The notes under the pieces are model-generated. The model saw only the letters and a list, made by a program, of their open reading frames with translations, was not told the DNA's origin and searched no databases. From Rhinopithecus roxellana (lineage: Eukaryota > Chordata > Mammalia > Primates > Cercopithecidae), in contig NC_044551.1 of assembly GCF_007565055.1 (NCBI RefSeq), forward strand, positions 96,440,089 to 96,504,088: DNA of 64,000 bases, written 5' to 3'. Below, piece after piece: positions 34,631 to 43,927 of this stretch. The position numbers and the translations under genes were made by a program. Positions within the stretch are counted from its first letter, which is position 1. Each line of letters begins with the position of its first letter.

Positions 34631-34994
34631 TCCAGAAATGGATTTATGATAAGAAATTAGCTCACGCAGTTATGGAGACTGGCAAGTCCAAATCTGCAAT
34701 GTGGACCAGCAGGCTTCAGACCCAGGAGAGCACGTGGTGCAGGCTGAGCCTGAAGACAGTCTGCTAGAGAACGCCCTCTTGCTTGGGAGACCAGACTTTT
34801 TGTGTTCCCTTAAGGTCTTCGACTGTTTGGATGAGGGCCATTCACCTTAGAAAGGGCACTTTCCTTTACTGGACCCATCCAAATGTTCATCTCATTCAGA
34901 AACACTCACAGGAGGACCCAGAATAACGTTTGAACAAATATCTAGGCATCCTGTGACCCAGTCAAGTTACACATAAAATCAGTTCTCACAAGCA
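34631..34994 (-). mobile_element. MLT1 LTR (MaLR), antisense, part 2 of 2
   Basis: Continues the MLT1 order in inverse: 'AGCTCACGCAGTTATGGAG', 'TGGCAAGTCCAAATCTGCA', 'CCAGAATAACGTTTGAACAA', ending near 'AAGTTACACATAAAATCAGTTCTCAC'. Confidence 0.85.
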
Positions 34995-35217
34995 CCTTTA
35001 TATTTTCATCCTCAAACTTGAAGAGATTGTTGGTTTTATCTCCTGGTTCTTGAGAATCACAGGAGCATTTTCTCTAACAGAGGTCACTGTTCGTAGAGGA
35101 TTTCCCATCCCCCTGCACACATATAAGTTGAATATTCCGCTTTTCTTTAACACTTCCAGGTAGCACTTGGTGAATATTGGAAAGGCGTAATACCCACAAT
35201 GTGTTCTTTTCCCCTAG

Positions 35218-35356
35218 GAAGTCAACATCTTGGCACACAGCACTCCGTTTAAGGAAAAAATCTGAGAAAAAAGATAAAGACGGCAAAAGGGAAGGCAAGT
35301 TAGAGAACGGTTATAGGAAGTCACGGGAAGGACTCAGCAACAAGGTATCTGTGAAG
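35218..35356 (+). CDS. TRIO: TRIO exon (codons 794-840): basic linker after SH3
   Basis: The exon is 139 nt, acceptor CCCTAG, donor GTGTGT, phase 2 to 0. It encodes KSTSWHTALRLRKKSEKKDK followed by DGKREGKLENGYRKSREGLS and NKVSVK, a highly basic, unstructured linker between SH3 and Ig domains. A second donor-like site (AAG|GTATCT) lies 12 nt before the end; its use would drop VSVK in frame. Confidence 0.94.
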
Positions 35357-36185
35357 GTGTGTTCAGGGGTCTTCAGGAGCCCGTGTCATCTCAGCATGAG
35401 AGAAGGGATCAGGGAGGGCAGAGACTCTACAGACCTGAAGCTGGGCTTGCTTATGACCTCCCTGCCACCCACCAGCCCTGTGCCCTGTGTGTCCTGTAGG
35501 GTCTTGTTAGGTGCACTATGCTGGCCGGCACAGGGATGGGTGAGTCCTACAAGCAACCAGGTAGACCCCTGCACACTTTCGCAAGTACTCCTGTGGCTTA
35601 TAAAGAACATGGTTAGGTTTGCAAATGAAGCACAGAGACTAGCTTCTCAGAAACAGCGGAGATGCAGAGAAGCTATGGCTCAGGCTTCCTTCAGTGTTCC
35701 TGCCTTAGAGCAGAGGGGAAGTGGCTAGATGTGGGGGCGCATATGGGCTCCCCGGCTGTGACAGATTCCCTTGGGGACAACTTAAGTCAGCTTGAGTCCT
35801 GTAATCAGATTGCCTGACACCTGCGGCAGGGGTTGCCTGGAGAAAAAGAAGGTATCTCCTGAAAGGGACTCCGAGCGCCGGGAGCCAGGGCATTGGTGGC
35901 TCTGCATTAGGAAGGCATCTGAGGACCAGCTGGACTCAGCCTGTAGCATGAGAAAAACACACGGCTAAGCAGTGTTTTTGTGTTTGTGGGTAGGAAGAAA
36001 AAGACCCACCCAAATTAGTGTGCATGAAGCTTTCTAGTGCAGTGAAAAATGTGGTCTGTTTTGATTGATGCCCAGGCAAGTCAATTTCTACAAGTCTTTC
36101 AACAATAATTGTAGCTCTGGAATGAAAGTAATACACCTTAAAGTAGCTGATTTCAGTTAATGCTTGTTTGCTGTTTCCATTTCAG
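35357..36185 (+). other. TRIO: TRIO intron, 829 bp
   Basis: No repeat family recognised and no coding sequence. It lies between the basic-linker exon and a 28-nt microexon. Confidence 0.75.
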
Positions 36186-36213
36186 CTTCTCAATCCCAAC
36201 TACATTTATGACG
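36186..36213 (+). CDS. TRIO: TRIO 28-nt microexon (codons 841-849 plus 1 nt)
   Basis: Acceptor TTTCAG, donor GTGAGT, phase 0 to 1. It encodes LLNPNYIYD and the first base of Val. Phase agrees on both sides (139-nt exon before, 163-nt exon after), and the peptide is the stretch leading into the Ig domain in TRIO. At 28 nt, skipping it would shift the frame and remove Ig and kinase domains. Confidence 0.92.
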
Positions 36214-36427
36214 GTGAGTTCTGTTCTTCTTCTTGTAGTCCTAGAGATGATTCTAGATCTATGGGGCGTGTTTCAGAGTACTTGAGTGTGGCCTCTGGAA
36301 ATGGGTTTTCTGTGGCGCTCTAGGCGTGCATAGCAGGTTAGGTCCTATCAGTCTGTTGGGGACATGTGGGTGGGTGTGGAGGAGGAGCCAGGACTGATGG
36401 GCCTTTACCAACTCCTTTCCCGTGCAG

Positions 36428-36590
36428 TTCCCCCAGAATTCGTCATTCCATTGAGTGAGGTCACGTGTGAGACAGGGGAGACCGTTGTTCTTAGATGTCG
36501 AGTCTGTGGCCGCCCCAAAGCCTCAATTACCTGGAAGGGCCCTGAACACAACACCTTGAACAACGATGGTCACTACAGCATCTCCTACAG
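36428..36590 (+). CDS. TRIO: TRIO exon (codons 850-903 plus 2 nt): Ig domain, first half
   Basis: The exon is 163 nt, acceptor GTGCAG, donor GTGAGG, phase 1 to 2. It encodes PPEFVIPLSEVTCETGETVV, LRCRVCGRPKASITWKG and a loop ending HYSISY. Cys873 and the Trp in ITWKG are the B-strand Cys and core Trp of an I-set Ig fold. The domain is cytoplasmic here, as in titin-like kinases, where an Ig precedes the kinase. Confidence 0.96.
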
Positions 36591-36857
36591 GTGAGGGAGG
36601 CCCACTCCTGGTGGGTTTCGCTGGCTGGGAGCACCATCTTGTCTCTTGGCAACTGGAAATTCCTCCTTCATGGATAGATTTCTTTGGCCACCTTCGGCAC
36701 TCCACTTCTTCCATGAGAGCACATTTCACGCCTGGGTGTACAGCTCCTCATCAGCACTTGAGCTCCTGCCTTCCCTTGATCCTGAAGGAGGAGGCCAGCG
36801 CTGATGGCCACGTGCTCAGCTTTTCTCATGCCCAGTGTGTTCCCATCTGTGCCGCAG

Positions 36858-36979
36858 TGACCTGGGAGAGGCCACTCTGAAGATTGTGGGCGTGACCACG
36901 GAAGACGACGGCATCTACACGTGCATCGCTGTCAACGACATGGGTTCAGCCTCATCGTCAGCCAGCCTGAGGGTCCTAG
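36858..36979 (+). CDS. TRIO: TRIO exon (codons 904-944 plus 1 nt): Ig domain, second half
   Basis: The exon is 122 nt, acceptor CGCAG, donor GTAAGC, phase 2 to 1. It encodes DLGEATLKIVGVTTEDDGIY, TCIAVNDMGSASSSASLRVL, with the Asp-x-Gly-x-Tyr-x-Cys signature of the F strand (Cys926) and the G strand. Together with the previous exon it completes a canonical I-set Ig domain. Confidence 0.96.
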
Positions 36980-38138
36980 GTAAGCACCGTGCAACGAGGA
37001 TTCTATGTGACCCAGTGGGGCACATCTTGCAGCAGTCTCCAGAAGTCCTGAGTCTGCCCTCGCACTCCATGTGGCCTGAAAGATGGAACAATAAGTCATC
37101 TGTGGGGCTTCAAAAGAGAATTGGAAGTCGCAGACGAAAGTGTCCGGGGTGGCACAGCAGAGTGACCTCTCGGCACCTTATGTAAGGTCGGGGGAGACAC
37201 CAGAGCTCCTGTTGCTGGGAGGAGGATGGAGGCCTGGCTGGTGAAGGCCTCTGGCTGCCCACCATGGGGCACCAGGCCCCCCCCCACCAGCCTCTGAGTT
37301 GGAGCAGGGTGCTTTCCCTGCTCTTAGTACTCAAAACACTCATCTCCAGCTACCCAGCTGAATCTGGATCTGGTCTAGGTTGGTCTCACGTAGAATGTGC
37401 ATGGGAAAAGCAGAAAAGGAGATGCGGGTGAGTTCCGGGCCTGCGCAGGCCTGTGCCCCTCTGAGACCCTAACAGCAACCCTTCTGGGTGGATGCGCCCC
37501 CTCCTTACCCTGTCCAGGAGGAACCAGGCCCAGGGCTGCTCAGCAGCTTTGTCCAGAGCATCTGACTAGGAGGCCTCTGCCGTGGGGCCTGCTTGCTCTG
37601 GTCTGAAGACCTTGTTCTCTCTCCTCAGCTAAACCGCAAGCTCCTTGGGGCAGAACCCATATCTTAGGCGCTTTCGAAATGTTCTGTAGTTGCCTGAGGT
37701 AGATAGCTGCTGAGAAAGGCGTGGACTGCTCTCTGCTGCCATCTTGCGGAAGGCCGGCTATGCAGTACTGGGCTCTGAGGGTTCCCGTCCATCCTCCAGC
37801 TGCGCCACAAATGGAGCCGCTTCCAGAGGACAAATAAAACCCCAAATAAAAGATTGATTGAGTCCCAGAGCACCCTGTGTGTAGACAATAAGCAGAATTT
37901 GTCTTAGAACTTTTATCCCAGATATCTTAATTTCCTGTTTTTAACAATATTAAATCAGAAAACATGTTCTGATTTTTTGAATCATGGAACAAGAAATTTT
38001 AAAATCTAGAATTTGGCAGTAAACAATAAAAAGTAAAGGTTTTCTAATTTTTAAATAACACAGAAATTACACAGGTGATTTTTTTTTTTTAATAAATCAC
38101 TAGCAAAAGCTAAAGGACTTTAGAAAGGTAGACTGTTT

Positions 38139-38438
38139 AGCCAGGCGTGGTCGCTCACGCCTGTAACCAGCACTTAGGGAGGCCGAGGTGAGTGGATCAC
38201 GAGGTCAGGAGATAGAGACCATCCTGGTTAACATGGTGAAACCCCATTTCTACTAAAAATACAAAAAAATTAGCCAGCGTGGTGGCACGCTCCTGTAGTC
38301 GCAGCTACTCGTGAGTCTGAGGCAGGAGAATCACTTGAACCCAGGAGGCAGAGGTTGCAATGAGCCAAGATCGTGCCACTGCAATCCAGCCTGGGCGACA
38401 GAGTGACTGTCTCAAAAAAAAAAAAAAAAAAAAAAAAA
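38139..38438 (+). mobile_element. Alu (AluS-like), sense
   Basis: Dimeric Alu from GCCAGGCGTGGTCGC to a long A tail (about 24 A). Small losses such as 'CTGTAACCAGCAC' are visible. Confidence 0.92.
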
Positions 38439-38957
38439 GACTTCATACCCTGGAAATGCAAATGGGAAAATAATCAAAGTGTATGGTTAATTCTATCACA
38501 CAAATTCAGCTGCACCCCTAAAGGTTTTCAGAAGAATTATGTGAACTATTCCAAGATGATCGTAACTACTTCCAGTTGTTTTCTGAGAGAAGCCACTTTG
38601 TTTGCAGGCATCAGTAATTCTGTGTTTTGTTTTAAATCTACCCATGGCTCCACTCCTGTCCGCCTGAGGCTATTCCTGCACCCACAAGCTGGAGTGGGTG
38701 CCCTCATTCTGTCCAGCCTTGGCTGCCTTGCAGAGCCCCAGTTCTCAGATGCTCAGGAAACAAAGGCTTCTTCTAAGCCCAGCTCCGGCTCAAGGCAGGG
38801 AGCTGGTCAGAGTCTGGGCTACGAGAGGGAGGCTGGAGGCATTGGCTCTGCACCCTGAGGACACGTGCAGGCCCCCAAACTGTCCAAGAGAATCATCCAG
38901 AGAGAGCCCTGTCATGCCACCAGCCAGGGCCGAAGTTTCTGTTGATGAGAAAAGGGT

Positions 38958-39247
38958 GCCGGGTGCAGTGGCTCATGCCTCTAATCCCAGCACTTTGGGA
39001 GGCCAAGGCGGGTAGATGGCTTGAGCCCAGGAGTTGGAGACCAGCAACATGGCAAAACCCCATCTCTACAAAAATACAAAAACTTAGCTGAGTGTGGTGG
39101 CGCACACGTGTGTGGTCCCAACTACTCTGGAGGCTGAGGTGGATCACTTGCCACTGGGAGGTTGAGGTTGCAGTGAGCCGAGATTGCACCACTGCACTCC
39201 AGCCTGAGTGACAGAGCAAGACCCTGCCTCAAAAAAAAAAAAAAAAA
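38958..39247 (+). mobile_element. Alu (AluJ-like), sense
   Basis: Older Alu: 'GATGGCTTGAGCCCAGGAG', 'ACAAAAATACAAAAACTTAGC' and a shortened right arm. It ends in an A18 tail. Confidence 0.9.
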
Positions 39248-39314
39248 ACCCAGGGAGAAAGGAAGGTGTGTTTTAGGGGAACCAGGGAGCACCTGCCCTC
39301 TGTGGTGCTCTGTC

Positions 39315-39420
39315 TCTGGATCTGGTTAGTGGGCACCGAGTCGCCATTTATGTTTGGTCCATTTTTCTGTATATATGTAATGCTCGAATAAAAATGTTTA
39401 TTTAAAAAAAGAAAAAAAAC
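39315..39420 (+). mobile_element. Old L1 3' end, sense
   Basis: Pattern 'CCATTTTTCTGTATATATG', a C/TCGAATAAAAATG poly(A) signal and an A-rich tail, as in L1M 3' ends. A processed pseudogene tail is the alternative, but no coding body was recognised upstream. Confidence 0.6.
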
Positions 39421-39488
39421 ACCAAGCCCTTTCAGTTAAAAAAAGAAGAAAAAAATACTTTTATGTAAATAATAGTCCAGTATTTCTT

Positions 39489-39804
39489 TGTTGTCGTTGT
39501 TGTTGTTGTTGTTGTTGTTGTTGAGACGGAGTCTCGCTTTGTCGCCCAGGCTGGAGTGCAGTGGCCGGATCTCAGCTCACTGCAAGCTCCGCCTCCCGGG
39601 TTCACGCCATTCTCCTGCCTCAGCCTCTCAGTAGCTGGGACTACAGGCGCCCGCCACCTCGCCCGGCTAGTTTTTTGTATTTTTTTAGTAGAGACGGGGT
39701 TTCACTGTGTTAGCCAGGATGGTCTCGATCTCCTGACCTCGTGATCCGCCCGTCTCAGCCTCCCAAAGTGCTGGGATTACAGGCTTGAGCCACCGCGCCC
39801 GGCC
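39489..39804 (-). mobile_element. AluY (Old World monkey type), antisense, with (GTT)n tail
   Basis: Near-consensus young Alu with 'GTGGCCGGATCTCAGC' and 'CTCGCCCGGCTAG'. The tail has become a GTT microsatellite (about 39489-39522). A perfect 15-bp target duplication (AGTCCAGTATTTCTT) lies at 39474-39488 and 39805-39819. Confidence 0.96.
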
Positions 39805-41018
39805 AGTCCAGTATTTCTTAATGTGATTTGGTAGATGCTTCAGATCTGCCTAGTGAAATAATTTTGTTTTGATTAATGATTCTCTATCAGTGCTCCTTCA
39901 CCTACACAGTCAGAATTAGCCTTACCATTTCTACAGCACTTTAAAGGGGTGCAAATGTGCCAGCATTAACAAAAAAGACTGCAGAATGAAACGTAGCCTT
40001 TGAGTGATTGAAGTGATGGTTGCTTCTCGTGTGTCCTTCGGTGAAGATTTGAGGCTTTGTGTGTGCCAGGCACTCTTCTGGTTTCTGGGAGGCTGCAAAG
40101 GTGGATCAGACATGGGTTCACTTATAGTCATGGAGCGGTCAGCAGCGCTCCTGTGACAACAGTGCTAGCTGGCAGCACATGGCACCCATTGGGACTGCCC
40201 ACTGCTATGCGAGGAGATGATTTCCAGCCATGAGTGAGTCAGGGAAGGCACGTGGAGGAGGTGGCCACCGCCCCAAGGAGCCCTGTTACACAAGTCAGCT
40301 TGGACACGGTTTAAGGAAACGCATTCCCAGTGACAACCTGGGGAGAGGTGAAGAAGCCCAGGTGAGGATGGGTGGACAGATGCTCAGCCTGGGCTGGACT
40401 GCAGGTCAGGCGAGCGGGCCGAAAGAGGAACTAAGTGGGGAGAGGAGGCTGGATGAGCGGGGTCAGGAGGCCCAGGCTCCCATGGAGGCTTAGAATCACA
40501 GTGGCAGCTGTCCTTCCCAGGGGCTGCCTGGCAGCGGGGCCACGTGGGGCTCCCCCACTTAGTGCTTCTTTTCACAGGAAGACTCTAGAAAGGATGCTTT
40601 CTGTTCCTGTGGACGTGTACACAGGATTCATTACTAACAGGTGATTTACAGTTGGCACTTTTATAATAGAATTCTCTTTGTAGTGTATTTATGATTTATT
40701 AACCATGTAAAACTCTGTGAATGTTAAGTAAATACTGTGGACTCTTGATCTCTCACGGCTGTGAAAGGAGGCGTGGGGAGGAGAGAGCAGCGTAGCCTCG
40801 AGGCGGTGCGGCCAGGTGAACAGGGAGGACCATCTGTAGCACTGCTGTCCAGTAGAAGCAAAAAGAGGCCACATGTGCAAGTTGAGATTTTTCTAGTAAA
40901 CATATTTTAAAAATAAAACTAAAAACAGTTTTTACTAACATGTATTTAATTTGAAAAATTATTAGTGAAATATTTTGCATTCTTCCTTCACACTAAGCCC
41001 CAGTGTCTGTGTGTCCTT

Positions 41019-41321
41019 TTTTTTTTTTTTTTTTTTTTTGAGACGGAGTCTCGCTCTGCCGCCCAGGCTGGAGTGCAGTGGCCGGATCTCAGCTCACTGC
41101 AAGCTCCGCCTCCCGGGTTCCCGCCATTCTCCTGCCTCAGCCTCCCGAGTAGCTGGGACTACAGGCGCCCGCCAGGTCGCCCGGCTAGTTTTTTGTATTT
41201 TTAGTAGAGACGGGGTTTCACCGTGTTAGCCAGGATGGTCTCGATCTCCTGACCTCGTGATCCGCCCGTCTCGGCCTCCCAAAGTGCTGGGATTACAGGC
41301 TTGAGCCACCGCGCCCCGGCC
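41019..41321 (-). mobile_element. AluY (Old World monkey type), antisense
   Basis: Near-consensus young Alu with a T21 start (tail) and a perfect 15-bp target duplication (GTCTGTGTGTCCTTT) at 41004-41018 and 41322-41336. It lies 166 bp upstream of the exon at 41488. Confidence 0.96.
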
Positions 41322-41487
41322 GTCTGTGTGTCCTTTATGCACCCACCACGTCTCCACTCATGTGGGCCATGTGGCAGGCGCCCGGGGGCCATGTGCAGCT
41401 GCTGTGAGGGACAGTGCGTGGCGATAGCCGTCTTACCCAAGAAGCTCCACGGGAAACAAGTTCAGGCAGGTGCTGTTCTTCTTGCAG

Positions 41488-41566
41488 GTCCAGGGATGGA
41501 TGGGATCATGGTGACCTGGAAAGACAACTTTGACTCCTTCTACAGTGAAGTGGCTGAGCTTGGCAG
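41488..41566 (+). CDS. TRIO: TRIO exon (codons 945-970 plus 2 nt): start of kinase domain
   Basis: The exon is 79 nt, acceptor TTGCAG, donor GTATGA, phase 1 to 2. It encodes PGMDGIMVTWKDNFDSFYSE and VAELG, the Ig-kinase joint and the first kinase strand up to the glycine loop. The split Arg codon lies inside the loop. Confidence 0.95.
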
Positions 41567-43291
41567 GTATGATGTACAACCCAGAATGCCTTCTGAAAGA
41601 TGTAGAGCGCAGGGAACACATACCACAGAGTGCACGGGTGAAAGCTAAGCCGTGTCATCTTGCCAGCAGTTGGAAGCTGTGTGTCTTGCATTTGAATCGT
41701 GACTCTCATTGCCTTTAGATGCTAAACTCTGGGGAAGTGAGGAAGCCGTTTTCCTCCCGGGTTCCAGCAGAGAGGCCAAATGCCACAAGCCAGCCCTCGG
41801 TGGGGAGAAGTCGCTTCCCTCTGTGCATGTAGAATAGTGGTAGCTCTGTGCCAGCCTTGGGAGAGTTCAGGAGTCTTTCAGACGCTTCCTGTAGTTCTTA
41901 ATCCTCTTGTGTCCTTCACGTTTCGCTTGTGCGTGGAGACTTCAAGGAGTGACAGTAAAATCAGATGGGGTATCAGGGTCCTCCTGCACAAACTAAGAGA
42001 GGTTTCCCCTCTAGGGGGCTCTTTCTCTTCATGAGGGGCAGCCGAGCCAGGGGTGGCCCAGCAGTGCCATCAGACAGCCTGGCTCCTCTTGGCTCTGCCT
42101 CCAGGGCCACACAGCACTCATATCCAGGTGCTGTGTCCCATGTGGCAGGAAGAGCAGGGTCAAAGGAGCATGACAGCTCTCCTTTGTCCTTTTGTAAGAA
42201 CTCCCCCAGAAACTCCAGCCAGCAGCACCCTCTGGCTTTCATTCCTGAGGCCATAACTGGTCACACGGCTCCTGTTGATATCTCTGTCAGCTGTCTCTGG
42301 CTGCATAAAAAGTCACACCAGCACATGCTGTCTTAGGACAGTGGTGACATGTGCCTTCTGGTGCGGTGGGCAGATGGGGCCATTATTCTCTTGGCCCCTC
42401 CTGGCCTAGTCAGCTGGTGCACCACGTCCCATGCGTGCCAGAGGCCTTGTCTGGGACACTGGCTCTCTCCACATCGACTTTCACCCTGGGCCTCCCCACG
42501 TGAGGGCAGTGGCATTCCAGAACAGCAGGAGCGTCAAGGCCTCTGAAGGCCGAGCCTCAGAAATCAACGACCAACGTCCTCCACACCCTGTGGGCCAGAG
42601 CCAGCCCCAGGCAGCCCTGATTCAAGGGGAGGAACAGCCCCCGCCTCCGAGTGAGAGACATGGCAAAGCCATGGCCTTTAACCCTGTACACAAACTGCCC
42701 ACCGCAGGCGCATCTCTGGTCCTCACGTGTGCAGAATGCACTTACCCACCTCAGGCCCCCATCTGAGGTCCAAAGCCTCATCCAGATCATGATGAGGTGT
42801 GACCAGTCATCAGGTGCAACTCCAGGGTCCTCGTGCCTGCCCCACACTCACACCCACAGGGTCGAGGCTGAGGCAGTGACCACAGCAGACGCTCCTTTCA
42901 AACGTGCAGGGAAGGGTGGCTGACGGGAGGCATGAGCAGACATCCCAGCTTCTGCACGTTGTGGAGAGCAGAGGGGAGCCGCCTGGCAAGGCCGAGGCTC
43001 AGAGGTCTTGCCCTGTCACTTCTACCACACGCGGTGCTGTGAAGCAGCCACCAATGCAAGGAGACCAAGGCTGCCTGGGAGGGAGGACCAGCAGAATCGC
43101 ATGGCTACGGGGACAAGGACAGATTTGGGGAACGGCCATGGCACCACAGCTCCTCCATGGGGTGGCCAGGAGAGCAGGGCCTCCGGACAGGACCGGGCCA
43201 CCACACAGCCAGTCCACTTAGGATAACAGAGTCTTTCTCAGTGCCAGACCTCAGCAGCCTCTGCAAATGGTCTTCTTGACATATTTTACAG
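41567..43291 (+). other. TRIO: TRIO intron, 1.7 kb
   Basis: No Alu or other repeat recognised. The sequence is moderately GC-rich and ends in TTTACAG. No coding content could be supported. Confidence 0.75.
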
Positions 43292-43492
43292 GGGCAGATT
43301 CTCTGTCGTTAAGAAATGTGATCAGAAAGGAACCAAGCGAGCAGTGGCCACTAAGTTTGTGAACAAGAAGTTGATGAAGCGCGACCAGGTCACCCATGAG
43401 CTTGGCATCCTGCAGAGCCTCCAGCACCCCCTGCTTGTCGGCCTCCTCGACACCTTTGAGACCCCCACCAGCTACGTCCTGGTCTTAGAAAT
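43292..43492 (+). CDS. TRIO: TRIO exon (codons 971-1037 plus 2 nt): kinase N-lobe
   Basis: The exon is 201 nt, acceptor TTACAG, donor GTGCGT, phase 2 to 2. It encodes GRFSVVKKCDQKGTKRAVAT, with the loop Gly-Arg-Gly-Arg-Phe and Lys992 in VATK (the ATP-binding Lys), then KKLMKRDQVTHELGILQSLQ with the helix-C Glu, and hinge sequence YVLVLE. This fits the CAMK-like/titin-type kinase of TRIO. The start holds a second AG 6 nt downstream (see findings). Confidence 0.96.
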
Positions 43493-43622
43493 GTGCGTAC
43501 ACACCTGGCCTTCCCTCTCCCACTCTCTGCCTCCACTTCAGGGGGTTTTGTTGTTGCCGTTTGTTCTCTAAGAAGGATAGAAATTGGGTTTTTAGAATTT
43601 ACAGAACTAAAAAACATCTTCA

Positions 43623-43927
43623 GGCCGGGTGCGGTGGCTCAAGCCTGTGATCCCAGCACTTTGGGAGGCCGAGACGGGCGGATCACGAGGTCAGGAGATC
43701 GAGACCATCCTGGCTAACACGGTGAAACCCCGTCTCTACTAAAAAATAGAAAAAACTAGCCGGGTGAGGTGGCGGACGTCTGTAGTCCCAGCTACTGGGA
43801 GGCTGAGGCAGGAGAATAGCGTAAACCCGGGAGGCGGAGCTTGCAGTGAGCTGAGATCTGGTCACTGCACTCCAGCCTGGGCGACAGAGCGAGACTCCGT
43901 CTCAAAAAAAAAAAAAAAAAAAAAAAA
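43623..43927 (+). mobile_element. AluY (Old World monkey type), sense
   Basis: Near-consensus young Alu with 'CAAGCCTGTGATCCC', 'ACTAGCCGGGTGAGG' and 'GCGTAAACCCGGGAGG'. It ends in an A24 tail and begins 130 bp downstream of the exon at 43292-43492. No clean target duplication was found. Confidence 0.95.

Larger units (their letters stand above)
31113..35217 (+). other. TRIO: TRIO intron, 4.1 kb, filled by nested transposons
   Basis: Unique sequence flanks a nest at 31476-34994: an antisense MLT1 LTR split by Tigger1, which holds three Alu units. The intron ends in the acceptor CCCTAG. Confidence 0.85.
36980..41487 (+). other. TRIO: TRIO intron, 4.5 kb, with four Alus and an L1 3' end
   Basis: Alus lie at 38139-38438, 38958-39247 (sense), 39489-39804 and 41019-41321 (antisense, young). 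An old L1 3' end with AATAAA and an A tail lies at about 39315-39420. A 63-nt exon-like segment (40578-40640) is discussed under findings. The rest is unique. Confidence 0.8.

Noticed and set aside
41965..43226. Several 90-120 codon frames in the kinase intron
   Set aside because: The intron is GC-rich, so long chance frames occur; none has a protein family look or matching splice sites.
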